Assembly (NCBI GenBank): GCA_034770075.1 | Contig: CM068380.1 | Span: 31,930,005 to 31,994,004, forward strand | Origin: Aralia elata | Taxonomy: Eukaryota; Streptophyta; Magnoliopsida; Apiales; Araliaceae | Length of the DNA stretch: 64,000 nt | Direction: 5' to 3' | In this document: positions 11,741 through 23,942 of the stretch, in pieces | How the letters are laid out: each line of letters begins with the position of its first letter | Numbering within the stretch: position 1 is the stretch's first letter | Program-made: the position numbers and the translations under genes | Notes under the pieces: generated by a model | Told to the model about the DNA's origin: nothing | The model's database searches: none | What the model saw: only the letters and a program-made list of their open reading frames with translations

Positions 11741-14700
11741 TGTAACGATCGGGAATTTTAGATTTCCTTATAACCCGAGTTATGTATGAATAAAATGAAT
11801 TTTTTTTATTTTTTTTATTTATATTAATCTATATTACGTGTTTAGAGTTGTGTTACAGCCTAGAAAATGTGCATATGTTAAATTTTATGTGTTGTTGTGT
11901 CGTTAGAGTGAATAAATCGATTTTGCGAAAATTCATAAAATCACTATTAGCGGGACCCGCTTCCCGAGGCACTATTTACACCCGAACTTTTTCGTCTATT
12001 TTAATTTTTATTAATTTAGAGGAGGCATATATGCGGAGGAATAAGTTTTCTAAGTGTCAGAAATTTCATTGGAGCTGATACGTGATTTAATCCATATCCG
12101 AAATGTATAGTATGGGTGTTCCGAATAAATGGACAAATCCCATAATAAATATTGTTACGTGTCCCAATAATTTATGGGAGTACCCATTTTAATTTTGGGT
12201 AGAGTTATTTACCAAATTTGGTGCAAAAGTGGGAATATTCGGGTATATTTATCTGTGTATTCGAATTAATTGGTGAGACATTTAAGCCTCAAACCAATTG
12301 GGGGAGGCCACGTGTATATTGAGAGCCAATTGGGGGAAAGGAATAAACACGCACAGTACACCATACATGGGGCTGTTAACTACACCAACACTTGGCTCGG
12401 GTAATACATTTTTTTTGTGCATACCCATACATTCCATCTCCTCCCGAAGCACTCCTCTTATTCTCCCCTCAGCTCATTCTCCTCCTCCATTCAAGCCATA
12501 CTCAACTGCTAGCAACTTCAGAGAGAGAGAGAGAGTTATTTTTTTTTTGCTAAACAAAAAGCTTACTGCAGCTAGAAGGAGAGTAAGTATGTGTGTGCGG
12601 TAAGGACGTAAGAAGGCAAGTAAGGAGAAGAGGAAAGGAAGTATCAGCAGAAACGAGCAAGGAGAAGATCAACCTAGCAAGTCATCTCAACCTACCCAAA
12701 GCCAACAAGAAGAGGTATACAAGCCTCATCCCTTCCCTTTTTCCATTGTTAGTTACAGTTGTGGTTCTTGAGCTCAAACCGATGGGTTCGAGCCCTCCTT
12801 GAGATATTTGTTACACTGTTGGTTATGGTTCCTTATGAACGTTGTTAAGAAGCTTTATAAACCATTAATACCTTCAAAGTGAAACAAAAACAAATAATGA
12901 TTCGGACCCAAGCTTAAGGAGGAAGATAATGGACTGTTTGGACCTTTGGACGATTAGAGGACAGTAAAGCCTTGATGTTGCGATTATTTTGATTGTTTGT
13001 TATTGGAATATTGTACTTCTATCAGTTGTGAAGATATCCCAATTTAAATGAATCAAAATGATGCTAAAATGAAGTCACAGTTGCCATTTGTGTGAGATAT
13101 TTCATGGTTATGAAAAACAGAGCATGCAGTTTATGTTTTAGCTCAGGATTTGGTCATGTTAGTGATTATGGGTCGTCCTAAATTTGTGATATGTTGTAGC
13201 CTCGTGTCTTGCGAATCCATAGAATCCGTAAGGGATCAAATTGATCGAGTATAGGAAGAGTTATAGCAGCTGGAGCGAGGCGAGGTGACTGTGTCGCGGT
13301 TCTGTAGGAACTGCAGTTCGCTACTGCAACTGCTACTGTATGGCGCCTGGTCCAGGTTGGGTCAGGCTGGACTGGGTCGGGTCGGGCTGGATCGGGTCGG
13401 ACCCAGTAAATTTTTCCCGCGAGTCTAAAACTTATATTTTTGTACAAAATGATTAGAAACGCTTATATCTTGTTTAAGCCCTATGTGCTTAATTTATACC
13501 CGTGTCAACCAAAGTGACCGGTGAGCGAGACCCCCGACTGGGTAGTCGTAGCGGCAATTAATGTATTTTAATGATGTGATGACTATATTGAACCTAGTCC
13601 TCACATGACTAATATTTATGATGATTTTAATGAACTGTAGGGTATTATTTTTTTGAAGGGCAATTAACGTTAAGATTTTAACGCACGCGCAAGGCAAGTT
13701 CCTTATTCAACCCTTATTTGATTGTGCGAGTTTTTCCTTAACTCATTTATCTATCGAGCACGTCTCCTATCTTATTCAAGTAATTATTGTGCAAGTTTAC
13801 TTACCCTACCCAAAATTATATTTGAGCAACTATTATTTATTGAGCAAGCTTGTTGAGTTTCTTGACTCCCGTTCAAATTACTTATCAAATTAGCAATTAG
13901 TGTGCTAATATTCATACTTTTATTCAAGTATTGCAATGAAAGCCCATTTCATGCAATGTTATATATTGTGTGATTCCAAAGATTATGAATTGGTATTCAT
14001 TCAAGATATTATTGATGCTATTATGCATGTTGTTGAACCTTAAAACCCTTTACTCCATAAACTGTTTGAAAGCTATGTCAAAGCTAATTGTTCCAGCTAG
14101 ACATTTATTGATTTGTTTATTGAAGTGAGGTTAAGTCCTCCAACTACAATTGTTGTTAAGTAAAACTGTCCGATTAAATTGTTTTGGTCCGGACTCCCGT
14201 GTAAAGCTGAGAAGAACAACCCTCATAGCAGGGGAAATGGTATAAACGTCAGGGAACCGACACGCGCGTAAATGGAAAATGTAAGGCTTATGCATAACGC
14301 CAGGTATTTTAGGCTGATCACCTATTGTACCAGTTTTGTGGATTATTGGATGAATTTCTAGTAATTCTAGAATAGAGTTCTGTGCCTTGGTGCACCCTCA
14401 GTATTGAATAGTTCCCTTCTTCGGGAAACTTTAAAATCCTTGGATACTTCAGAAATCCTTCGGTCTATAGCGACCACTATAACGGTGATAAAAAGAAGTT
14501 GTTTATTTCCTTGACTTAGATAATTTTTTACTCTTGTGAGCTATAAAGTTATTCATGTGATTATTCATTGCTATTATACTTGCGGGGCAAATTTGTTGCT
14601 CACCCCTTGCTTTCCTTAAAAACATTTTAGTTAGTGCGGCACGTGGCGAGAGCTCAGGAAAAGATAAGGGAAAGGGGAAAGCTACGGTGTAGTTGTAATT

Positions 14701-14949
14701 TGTTGTTCTAGAATTACCGTTTGTATTAAGACTTATTAATTGACGTCGTGTATTAAAACATATTTACCCTTATGTATTATGTTATGTTTTGTTGTAGCCT
14801 TGGTTTCGAGACTTGGGACAGGGTTATTTATGTTATATCAATGTAAATATTCCTTTATTCCGCTATAAGTTATCAATTGTATAATTCTTATGTTAGATAG
14901 TGACGAACCAGGTCCGTGGCTCAGGTGACCCAGATTTGGGGGCGTCACA
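11741..14949 (+). repeat. Element B 5' LTR (3,209 bp)
   Basis: It starts TGTAACGATCGGG and ends GGGGGCGTCACA before a tRNA-Met primer site. The other copy is 32382-34966 continued at 55886-56544. Over the first 150 bp I saw about four mismatches. It holds a (GA)n run near 12519, a GC patch with AACTGCAGTT near 13310, and a 20-bp tandem repeat at 13360-13400 that is expanded in the other LTR. Short Cys-rich and Arg-rich open frames repeat in both LTRs but only because the LTRs are copies. Confidence 0.9.
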
Positions 14950-14980
14950 GGTTGGTATCAGAGCCTTAGGTTATAAACCT
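14950..14980 (+). other. Primer binding site and leader hairpin, element B
   Basis: TGGTATCAGAGC begins at 14953, right after the LTR, and matches initiator tRNA-Met. AGGTT-ATA-AACCT follows at 14968-14980. Confidence 0.85.
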
Positions 14981-15153
14981 TTAGAGTGAGGTCGGAATAA
15001 GAGTAAACAAAGCTCATGTAGAGTTTTACATGACGAAGACTTGACTTAGAGAGTCTATAGTGTTATGAAATATATCTTCATTCTATACAATAAACTTATA
15101 TTTTGTTGAGAGATGCTAATAGAAGTTTGCTTGTTTGTGGTTGTGCTTGTAGG

Positions 15154-15582
15154 ATGTCAAACACAGGAGAACCTAGCAGAGTCGTAGAGGAGGAGCCACG
15201 TGACATCCATGTGGTGTCCGATACACTCCTGATGGTTGAGCCTACTCTAGCTATTGCCCCAGTTGAGGAGGAACTCGAGTTGGAATTTGACCCGGATGAG
15301 GACCCGGAGGAGGACCCCGAAGAGGATTTGGAAAAGGTGCCCCCTGTTGACACCACCGTTTTGATGGAGATGTTGGAAGAACATACCGACCGCATTCTCA
15401 ATCAAGCAAATAGGATCCATGAGTTGGAGAGTAAGGCCCGAGAGCAATGGGTCAGGATTCAGGGACTAGAAGGCGAGGTCCAGGAGGGTAAGAACCGGAT
15501 CCAAGAATTAGAGACGGATGTGCAAGGGCAGCTAGGGGCCTCCACACAATTGGCAGTCATGCTGCATCACCTCTTGGCGAGG
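15154..15582 (+). pseudogene. Element B leader ORF, first part (acidic and coiled-coil protein)
   Basis: An ORF upstream of gag starts MSNTGEPSRV and runs 143 codons to the insertion point of D. Residues about 36-70 are an acidic run of Glu, Asp and Pro. Residues about 70-135 have heptad-like Leu/Ile/Val spacing (LEEHTDRILNQANRIHELES and following), predicting a coiled coil. The ATG is directly preceded by TTGTGCTTGTAGG, which looks like a splice acceptor. Element C has a similar ORF in the same place. The function is unknown; RNA-binding or Gag-accessory roles would be speculation. The ORF is cut by D after codon LLAR and resumes at 27097. An upstream ATG at 15103 in the same frame is possible but adds an unrelated Cys-rich start. 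Confidence 0.7.
15578..15582. repeat. Target site duplication of D, left copy (CGAGG)
   Basis: CGAGG directly precedes D and is repeated directly after it at 27092-27096. Confidence 0.95.
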
Positions 15583-16921
15583 TGTTGCCTCTTTTTAGAC
15601 TTTAACAAAAGAGCTCTAACTCATGCAAGCATACATGTGTCAACAAGTAATACAGAGGAAGTAGAGTATCGTCCCACAGAGAAAATGCTAAATTAAATCA
15701 CTATGCATCAGTTCTATCAATATTTGTTTGCCTAAACTAATGACTTAATTTTGGTGATAAAATTATTTCTAAACCAATTAACAACTAAAGATGCAGATAA
15801 TAATGGAAAATATCAAAATCGGAATTAATGGGATCCTAACTTCATTTAATAGTTCATCTAATTACCACCCTCATGCTAGTCAGTTCACATATTACAGAAA
15901 AATAGCCAAGAGCACTAAAATAGACATAACCATCTGTCAATGTATTATGACCTACTCACACAATATCCATACTCAATAGACACCATGTAATCACCAAGAT
16001 AACCAAAATCACTATATTTCTATGTGAAATTGCAATTATATTGATTTAAAGCATAAGCCCTTATTTTGACTCTTACGGTGAAACAGTATATTTCTATCTG
16101 ATTCACAAAATATTAAGCTACCCAATTAAGCCTCATATTCACAAGCTATCATGATTACAATCCATACTAGTATGTTATTTTTCAATTCCATACAAGCACT
16201 GAAATCAAATGGTGATCAAGCATTCATACATGCAAAACAATCATGATAGAAGTTCCTTGTGATATGCAACACAAATTAACAGTCAAGCTTATATTTAGAC
16301 TACATATTAAAATCCGTCAGAATCCCATAATGGAGATTGGTTCATGACTTAACCGAAAACCATTATGGGATCAAAACTACACATTGGAAAATAAACGATC
16401 AATTGAAATAAGAAGAAGTAGATTGATCAAACCCAATTGATGAATAAAATCCAAAGTAAGCTCAAACCCACATCAAAATCCAACACTTGAATAATAAAAC
16501 CACAGTAAAACTCCCGAAACTATCTCTAGAAAAGTAGAATAATAATAATAATAGTCTCCAAGTTCCTTCTTAGGGTTTCCTTCTCTCTATCTTATCAATA
16601 ATAGCTTGAATCCTCTTCCAAATTGGCTTCCTCTTTTCCATCCAGCCGCACATCATCAACAACATCTGTGCACTAGTGCCTCTGGCGCTATAGTAGTGTT
16701 ATTCCTAGCGCTTCTGGCGCTAGGTCATGCCCTCAAATTTACAAAAATGCCACCAAGTCTGATTTCAACCCTTTAAGCTCCAAAATGACTCTTTTGCCCC
16801 TCCAGCTCCAATCCTACAATAAACAAGCACAAAAACGAATAAAACAATACTAAAAACACTTAAAGACCGCAATAATTAAGTCTAATAAGACCTGATTCGT
16901 AGGTATAAAATCCACTCATCA
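15583..16921 (-). repeat. Element D 3' LTR (1,339 bp)
   Basis: It begins on the plus strand at TGTTGCCTC and ends at CCACTCATCA. At several informative sites (CCTCTTTTTAG, GAGCTCTAAC, AAACCAATT, TTTTGACTC) it agrees with the D' LTR at 57211 and differs from D's own 5' LTR. Two GC hairpins near 16674-16734 are partly decayed. Confidence 0.95.
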
Positions 16922-16960
16922 AATACCCCCAAACTTAACCAATTGCTTGTCCCCAAGCAA
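16922..16960 (-). promoter_or_regulatory. Main polypurine tract and stem-loop of D
   Basis: On the minus strand TTGCTTG-GGGA-CAAGCAA (16943-16960, perfect 7-bp stem) is followed by AAGTTTGGGGGTATT and then the LTR start TGATGAG. Confidence 0.8.
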
Positions 16961-17960
16961 TGCAATAATACCAACATGAAAAAAATGCAAACTAACTATA
17001 ATGCAAATGAATCAAATAACTAAAACCACATAGTAAACCATATCAGGCCTCAAATATCCATAGAACAATTTCAACCCACTATCTAATGTACAGCTCCAAC
17101 TCAAACTGATTAATCAAACCATGCTTGTCATCATTCATGCTGTGTGTGTGTATCAACTATAATAACCAATCACAACCCAAAGTACTCATATAATCAACAT
17201 CTTAGAAAGAAACTCAAAAAAAAAAAAATTCACACCTTTATCAGTAAAACAACTAATCCAAGTCATGTAAACATGTAATTAGCACAAGGGGAGTTGGTAT
17301 GTTTTCTTCATTTACGAGTGTGTCTTACGCTCCATCTCATTTTTTTTTATCATTTTCCTCCTCATTTTTTTTACTTGGCATGTGCAATGTCTAACTTCCT
17401 TAGGCTTACCAAAACTACCCATGTAACGAGCTTTCAACCAGTGACTCCCAAACCAGTTGGCTTTAGGGCACTAGGTGTCAAGACACCCATAAGGATCTAA
17501 TTACTCAAGTAGAAATGGCCACAAAATTAAACTAGCCAAGAAAGTTTTTTTTCCTTTTTTTTCTTTTTAGAACTCCCCCAAACTTATTTCTTGCTTACTA
17601 GAGCCTTCATAGATATTTCACTGATTCTAACACTTTTTATCCCAAGTCTCTTACCAGACACATATTATATAAGAATTTGAATCAAATTAATTAAACAGTT
17701 AACTAAATGCTTTCCTTGTTAACATGAAATCCAGACAAGCAGATTCGACTTACCCGTTCAAGTTATTGCTCGACACTAGATTTCAATCATTAACACGCTT
17801 TTACTTAACACTAGAATCTTATCATTGGCCACAATGGTCCAACTATGTCATTTGTTATCTGATTCATGCAACTAAATGCTTGACATACCCTAAAATGCAA
17901 CTATCATGCAACAAGTATAAACACAATGAACAAAACAATCTACATGCATGAAAACATAAA
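16961..17960 (-). other. Element D 3' untranslated region
   Basis: No ORF is visible on the element strand. The word TGAGATGGAGCGTAAGAC (minus strand, about 17317-17340) is a decayed form of GAGCGTAAAACGC, which is intact in D' near 58945 and repeated four times in E. Confidence 0.6.
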
Positions 17961-17997
17961 ATTACCCCCCAAACTGAATTGAACAATGTCCTCATTG
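17961..17997 (-). promoter_or_regulatory. Secondary stem-loop and polypurine tract of D
   Basis: On the minus strand CAATG-AGGA-CATTG (17984-17997) is followed by CAGTTTGGGGGGTAAT. It repeats the architecture of the main tract about 1.04 kb upstream of it. Confidence 0.65.
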
Positions 17998-18004
17998 AGA
18001 AATA

Positions 18005-19108
18005 TTAGAGATTCAACCACTCAAACATATCCGCCAATGCTGTAGAACAAGTAACATTGTAAGCATAGATCTCTGCTTGGCGTTGAGCAAGTCGAATCTG
18101 CTGACGAGTCATGCAATCAAAACCCCTCTGAATATGGCCTGCCACTAAGTCTATCCGTCTAGTATGGTGCCTGAGGTCCTGACGGATAGTCTCAACTAAA
18201 TTGGGGGCTTGAACCGGATCCTCAACAGGTGGTGGCGGCTCCTGCGGCTGCTGCTGTGGTATAATGAAGCCTAAACCCCTCGGATACGATTCACCTCCAC
18301 CCCATACTCTGTACCGTACCATCGCAGCATGATCAATTGGAGCCAATGGGGCCTGCATTAGTGCATCCTTATCCAACTGGACCCCAGCACGGCGACACAA
18401 ATCAGTGATCAATGAAGGATGAGGTAATCCACCTGTGGTGCTACCCTCAAGCCCGTGCACAATAGATTCATGAATTACTTCCCCAACATCCACTGTCTTT
18501 CCTATGGCTATGCAAAACAATAGGGCCGCCCGCTAATTAATCACATCGCTCATATGAGGGCACGACATCAACTTGGCACAAATAAAAGCATGCCATGCTT
18601 TACCATATCTGCTCAACTTGGATAAAGGGAAGTGCACAGCTTCTTGTTGGCCAGTCAACTTCCATTCTGTTCCTAGCTCACAAAGGGCTGCTATGATCTC
18701 AGAATAGTCCAAATCCTGTTGCATATATTTCGTATATCCATCACTGTAAATCTTTTGCAACCCATAATACGTGTTGATTGCTTTTCGCCCCACGTTTACT
18801 TCCTTACCACGAACCATCACCAGATTCCCATTAGCTTCTTTAGCATTGGCATAAAATTCCTTTACAATTTCAACTGCAGCTGGCTCAGGTTGCGCTGTAA
18901 ATGTCATCTAATTTCAGCTGCGTATCATGTGAGCTAATTCCCCATCTACCCGCTCAATCGGTAACAACCCGTGCTCAGGAATTAGGGACTTCCCTGACGA
19001 CCAGTTTTTATACCTGTCATACGCTTGAGGGCTAACAAACTTTTTCTTATCATACTTAACAGCAGCTGACGAACCTGAGCTTTCCCCTCTATGTCTTTTA
19101 GGAGCCAT
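18005..19108 (-). pseudogene. Element D post-integrase ORF (Athila ORF2 / env position), broken
   Basis: It starts MAPKRHRGESSGSSAA, a basic then Ser-rich N-terminus. A region beginning KFVSPQAYDRYKNWSSG and FYANAKEANGNLVMVRGKEV follows, which I associate with the plant-specific domain called putative plant transposon protein, found after integrase in Athila-like elements. The start codon is intact. Two stops near 18910-18916 (CGA to TGA, TGG to TAG) and one at 18533 (CAG to TAG) interrupt it; all three codons are intact in D'. The C-terminus is cut by a 149-bp deletion at 18010. It has no obvious signal peptide, so the env label is positional only. Function unknown. Confidence 0.65.
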
Positions 19109-20116
19109 GAGTGATCACTTAAGCACAATCACAACCCAAAACAACTCAAAACTTCGTTGGGGAAAACTGTCGAACACTTGGTAGGCACACTATAAAAACC
19201 CTTGGACAATGTTTCCCCCAAACTCAGAATAACCTAATCTTGCCACAATGTAATCTCCCACAAATCGCAAACATATAGATAGAAAATTGAAGCTTTAACC
19301 CAATCCCAATTGAGCCGACACAAACTCAATTGGGTTCACAATCAAAACTAAGAACTTTCTCCAAATACTAGCAATTCAATCTCTAGCCAACAATTTCAAG
19401 TTCTAATTGCTCAATAATGTAAAACTTACTTGAAATTGAAAGTACCCATATGTAGAATCTTCAATCCTTTAAGGCTATGAGAAGAAAATTCCTTAATTGC
19501 AAAAGATGTAGTGCCGACAATAGACTTAAGTGTGGGTGACGATTTGTTGGTGTTTGGGTGGGAGGAAGTAGCTGCAATCGGCAACAATGGAGAAAACGGC
19601 GGCTTGAAGTGGCTAGGAGAAGAAGAAAAACTGGACTTTTGGTGTGGTGCCCTCCTTTTGCCCGATTTAGGTTTTAAACCCTTTTTTTTTAATTCGCCTG
19701 TTGAGCGCTGCTGGCGCTGGCTTTTGTATAGAGTTGGGCACTGACAACACTATCGGTGCACTGTCGAAGCTCCAGCCAAGCGCTTAGAGCGCTGTTATTT
19801 GTGAAGGAAGAGCGCTGACAGCGCTATGCTACAGTAGCAGGGCGTTGGGGCTGGCGCTGCAGGCGCTGACAATATGCATGGTCGAGCGCTTCCAGCGCTG
19901 AGTGGCAGTAACAAGAGCTTGAGGTAGTGCCTCAGGCGCTGAAGTTGCACATGTTGGAGCGCTTCAGGCGCTTGAGCCTTTACTTAGCCAAATTTTTATC
20001 CATTTTAAGCTTCTACCTGCACACACATCAACCCAAAATCCAAAATTAGTTGCAAATCTATTTTTTTTAAAAACAAAATAATTGAATAAACAAAAGAAAA
20101 ACAGAAAATTAAAATG
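19109..20116 (-). other. Element D spacer between integrase and ORF2
   Basis: In element orientation the first part (19975-19690) is packed with AGCGC/GCGCT palindromes. The next part is CT-rich and ends TTTCAATTTCAAGTAAGT (donor-like CAA|GTAAGT, boundary near 19430). TTTTTATAG (near 19185) and TTCGACAG before the ATG are acceptor-like. This fits a spliced leader or internal promoter for ORF2, but no transcript evidence exists here. A plus-strand open frame at 19511-19744 is antisense and unsupported. Confidence 0.45.
19690..19975. repeat. Array of AGCGC-loop-GCGCT palindromes
   Basis: Examples are AGCGCTGACAGCGCT near 19810, AGCGCTTCCAGCGCT near 19885 and AGCGCTTCAGGCGCTT near 19958. The same word family stands in the LTR of D (26844-26894). 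The patch is GC-rich inside AT-rich surroundings. Confidence 0.75.
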
Positions 20117-20132
20117 CTGGGTTGCCTCCCAG
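20117..20132 (-). promoter_or_regulatory. Post-pol stem-loop of D (loop AGGCAA)
   Basis: On the minus strand CTGGG-AGGCAA-CCCAG follows the integrase stop by about 44 bases. E has TTGGG-AGGCAA-CCCAA at the equivalent place, so the outer pair covaries. Confidence 0.65.
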
Positions 20133-20175
20133 ATAGCGCTAAGTTATAGTCAATTAGCTTGACTGTCTCTGAATC

Positions 20176-21711
20176 TCATGTCTCAGAAAGGATTAAGGTG
20201 ACTTTCTGTCTGTCCACCTCATCCCTAAAGTAATGCTTCAACCTCTGGCCATTCACATTGAATGACTGGTCCGGGAATTTATCATACACTTCAATCGCAC
20301 CATGCGGAAAGACTGTCTTCACTGTGAATGGTCCTGACCATCTTGATTTCAGTTTCCCGGGAAAAAGTTTAAGTCTGGAGTTGAAAACTAAAACCCTTTG
20401 ACCCGGTTCAAATGTTCTTTCTATGATCTTGCGATCATGCCATTTTTTCACCTTTTTCTTGTACAGCTTCGAGTTTTTATATGCCCGGAGTCGAAATTCA
20501 TCCAACTCATTGATCTGGAGTAAGCGCTTCTCCCCTGCAGCTGTCGAATCAAAGTTCAACTTCCGAATTGCCCAATATGCCTTATGATCTAGCTCCATAG
20601 GGAGATGATAAGCTTTTCCATAAACCAGCTGAAACAGTGACATGCCCAACGGAGTTTTGTAAGCAGTCATATATGCCCACACAGCATCATCCAGCTTTAG
20701 AGACCAATCCTTCCTCGTCGGATTCACAATTTTTTCGAGGATTCTTTTGACTTCCCGATTGGATACTTCAGCTTGGCCATTTGTTTGTGGGTGATAAGCT
20801 GTAGCAATTCGATGATTCACCCCATACTTAGCCAACAAAGCTGTAAACTGTCTGTTGCAAAAGTACGTACCTTCATCACTAATAATGGCCCTCGGAGTCC
20901 CAAATCTAGTGAAAATGCTTCAATGTAAAAACTTGAGAACTACCTTAGCATCATTCGTCGGGAGCGCTGCCACTTCTACCCATTTCGACACATAGTCAAC
21001 TGCTAGCAAGATGTAGAGATTAAGCACGAAGACACAAAAGGGCCCATGAAATCAATCCCCCATACGTCGAAAACTTCCACTTCGAGGATTGTATTCAAAG
21101 GCATTTCATTCCTCTTTGAAATATTACCCACTCTCTGACATCTATCACACCGCTGGACAAAACTGTAAGCATCCTTAAAGATTGTCGGCCAGTAGAATCC
21201 TGCTTGTAGTACTCTAGCCGCTGTTCTCTCTCCTCCATAGTGACCTCCATATATAGAAAAATGGCAATCCTACAAAATTCCCTCGGTCTCACTATATGGG
21301 ATACACCTTCTTATCATTTGATCCGCACACTGTTTAAACAAATATGGCTCATCCCATATATACCATTTAACATCATGAAAGAACTTTTTCTTTTGGTGCC
21401 CCCACTAAGTCAGAAGGTATCATCTTACTCACCAAATAATTTCCGTAGTCTGCAAACCATGGCACCTCCCCTTGCACCACAAACAACTGCTCATCCGGAA
21501 AGGATTCATTAATTGTAACTTTGCCGTCTATCTCCCTTTCCGAATTCTCTAGTCGAGACAAGTGGTCTGCCACTTGGTTTTCGGTACCCTTCTTGTCCTT
21601 GATCTCCAAATCAAACTCTTGCAATAATAAAATCCACCTGATCAACCTGGGCTTTGCATCCTTCTTTGCCACTAAATGTCGGATTGCCGAGTGATCCGTG
21701 TACACTATCAC
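20176..21711 (-). pseudogene. Element D RNase H end and integrase, frameshifted
   Basis: After the RNase H segment (TDHSAIRHL, then VADHLSRLE) comes the integrase. Its zinc-binding part, seen best in D', has HSSVYGGHYGGER and CDRCQR. The core shows YHPQTNGQAEVSNREVKRI with the catalytic Glu. The C-terminal part FEPGQRVLVFNSRLKLFPGK is GPY/F-like. The frame breaks near 21400 (one extra C in a CCCCC run relative to D') and near 21024 (one base missing). A CGA-to-TGA stop lies near 20919. The final 220 codons are open to a TGA at 20176. Integrase would insert the cDNA; this copy cannot be made. Confidence 0.85.
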
Positions 21712-23942
21712 TTTTGTGCCTATGACCGAAATTTATCGAAGGCATACACCACTGCCAATAACTCTTTTTCTGTGGTGGTGTAATTTAACTGTGCATCCGT
21801 AAGGGTCTTGTTGGCATAGTATATCACATGAAACATCTTCTCCTTCCTCTGCCCCAAAACAGCCCCTACTGTGTAATCACTGGCATCACACATCAGCTCA
21901 AACGACAATGCCCAATCTGGTGCTGTGATAACTGGCGCTGAAGTTAATTTACTCTGTAAGTGCTCAAATGCCCTCATGCAAGCCTCGTTGAAGTTAAACT
22001 GTGCATCCTTCTCCAATAAACTGCACAATGGTTTAGTTATCTTGGAGAAGTCCTTGATGAATCTGCGGTAGAAGCCTGCATGTCCAAGAAAACTGCGGAC
22101 ACCTTTTACTGAAGTAGGTGGAGGTAGGTTCTCAATAGTTTCCAGCTTTGCCCTGTCCACCTCAATTCCTTTCTTCGAAACTTTGTGTCCCAGTATAACT
22201 CCTTCTTGTACCATAAAATGGCACTTCTCCCAATTCAGTACTAGATTTGTTTCAACACATCTCTTTAAGACCTTTACCAAATTTTCAAGGCATAAATTGA
22301 AAGAATCACCAAATACCGAGAAATCGTCCATGAATACCTCAACATTCTGTTTGATCATGTCTGAAAAAATTGCTGTTATACATCTCTGAAAGGTGGCTGG
22401 AGCATTGCACAACCCGAAAGACATCCTTCTGAAGGCAAAAGTGTCGTATAGACATGTAAAAGTAGTCTTTTCCTGGTCTTCTGGAGCTATCATAATCTGA
22501 TTGTAGCCTGAATATCCGTCCAGAAGGCAATAATACTCATGACCCGCCAGTCTGTCCAACATCTGATCGATAAACGGAAGTGGAAAATGGTCCTTCCTTA
22601 TAGCTTTGTTAAGCTTGCGGTAGTCCATGCAGATTCTCCACCCTGTTACGGTTCGCGTTGGGATCAGCTCGTTATTCTCATTAGTGACAACGGTCATTCC
22701 ACCCTTCTTTGGTACGCACTGCATGGTGCTCACCCATGAACTGTCTGAAATTGGGTAGATTATTCCCGCGTCCAGCCATTTCAGTATCTCTTTCTTGACC
22801 ACTTCTTTCATTATAGGATTGAGCCTTCTTTGCTGCTCAACCGTTGGCTTGCTACCATCTTCCAGCAGGATCTTATGCATGCAAAAAGAAGGGCTTATTC
22901 CCTTGATATCTGCTATGGTCCATCCAATAGCTGATTGGAACTCTCTAAGCACTCGTAGCAATTTTTCCTCCTGAAAAGATGTTAGTGCAGAAGAAATAAT
23001 CACATGTAGCTTTGAATCTTTAATTAAAAATGCGTACCTGAGATGATCTGGAAGTGGTTTTAATTCAAGTTCGGGCGGTGTCTCAAGAGATGGTTTCAAC
23101 TTTACCGACGTCTCTCCAGCTTTCGTAAGTGGCTCGACAGGTGTTCTGAATTTTTCGAATTTGGGGGTAGTATCCAGAAATTGCACAAGCTCGGCACATT
23201 CTTCATCCTCTAAATCTGAATCTTCAGCAATTACTCTTTGTAGTGGTTCATGTCCCAACAAACTCTCAACTTCATCATTCACTATACTAACCACCAAGTC
23301 AACTCTGAAACAGTCTTCTTCATCTGTTGGGAGCTTCATTGCCTTGAAAACATTAAACTTCACCTCCTGATCATGTACCCGCATTGTAAGCTCCCCTTTC
23401 TGCACGTCTATCAGAGTCCTCCCTGTGGCTAGGAATGGTCTCCCCAGTATGATTGGTATACTCTTGTCCTCCTCATAGTCCAAGATGATGAAATCCGCCA
23501 GAAAGATAAATTTATCCACTTTTACCAGTACATCCTCTACTATCCCCCATGGATACGTGATGGATCTGTCAGCTAAATGCAAGGAAATATTTGTTGGCCT
23601 TGGTTCCGGCAATGCCAACTGACTAAATACAGACAACGGCATCAGGTTGATACTCGCCCCAAGATCACACAAACATTTATTGAAGTTCATCTTTCCGATC
23701 GTACATGGTATAGTGAAACTACCCGGATCTTTCAGCTTTGGAGGTAGTTTACGCTGAAGCACTGCACTGCATTCCTCCGTCAAGGCTACTGTCTCAAACT
23801 CGTCTAATCTTCTCTTCCTTGACAATATACCCTTCATGAACTTTGCATAACTTGGCATCTGTTCGAATGCCTCAGCGAAAGGTATGTTGATCTGCAGTTT
23901 CTTAAAAACCTCCAAAAACTTACTGAACTGTTTATCTTCCCT
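21712..23942 (-). pseudogene. Element D protease, reverse transcriptase and RNase H
   Basis: About 740 codons are open. The protease has CLCDLGASINLMP in place of the usual DSGA, as in other Athila elements. RT shows WRICMDYRKLNKA, FPLPFID, MSFGLCNAPATFQRC and the active site VFMDDFSVFG. Then come the RH words FELMCDASDY and TEKELLAVVYAFDKFRS. A 7-bp deletion near 21724, relative to D' (63499), shifts the frame at the RNase H end. The stop that splits it from Gag (23943-23945, TAG) probably replaces CAG. RT and RH convert genomic RNA to DNA in the virus-like particle. Confidence 0.9.

Noticed and set aside
11848..12078. Cys-rich 76-codon frame repeated at 32488
   Set aside because: Both are the same LTR sequence of B; no codon-level conservation or homology is visible.
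12298..12603. 101-codon frame in the B LTR (also 32938)
   Set aside because: LTR copy only; frame changes between copies in the T run near 12540 and 33180.
15096..15401. Ser-rich antisense open frame opposite the B leader ORF
   Set aside because: It is the mirror of the acidic Glu/Asp codons of the sense ORF and recurs in the duplicate (56781-57029) only for that reason.
15791..15979. 62-codon frame present in three places (also 25960 and 57422)
   Set aside because: It lies in the D LTRs and is conserved because LTRs are copies. No family resemblance.
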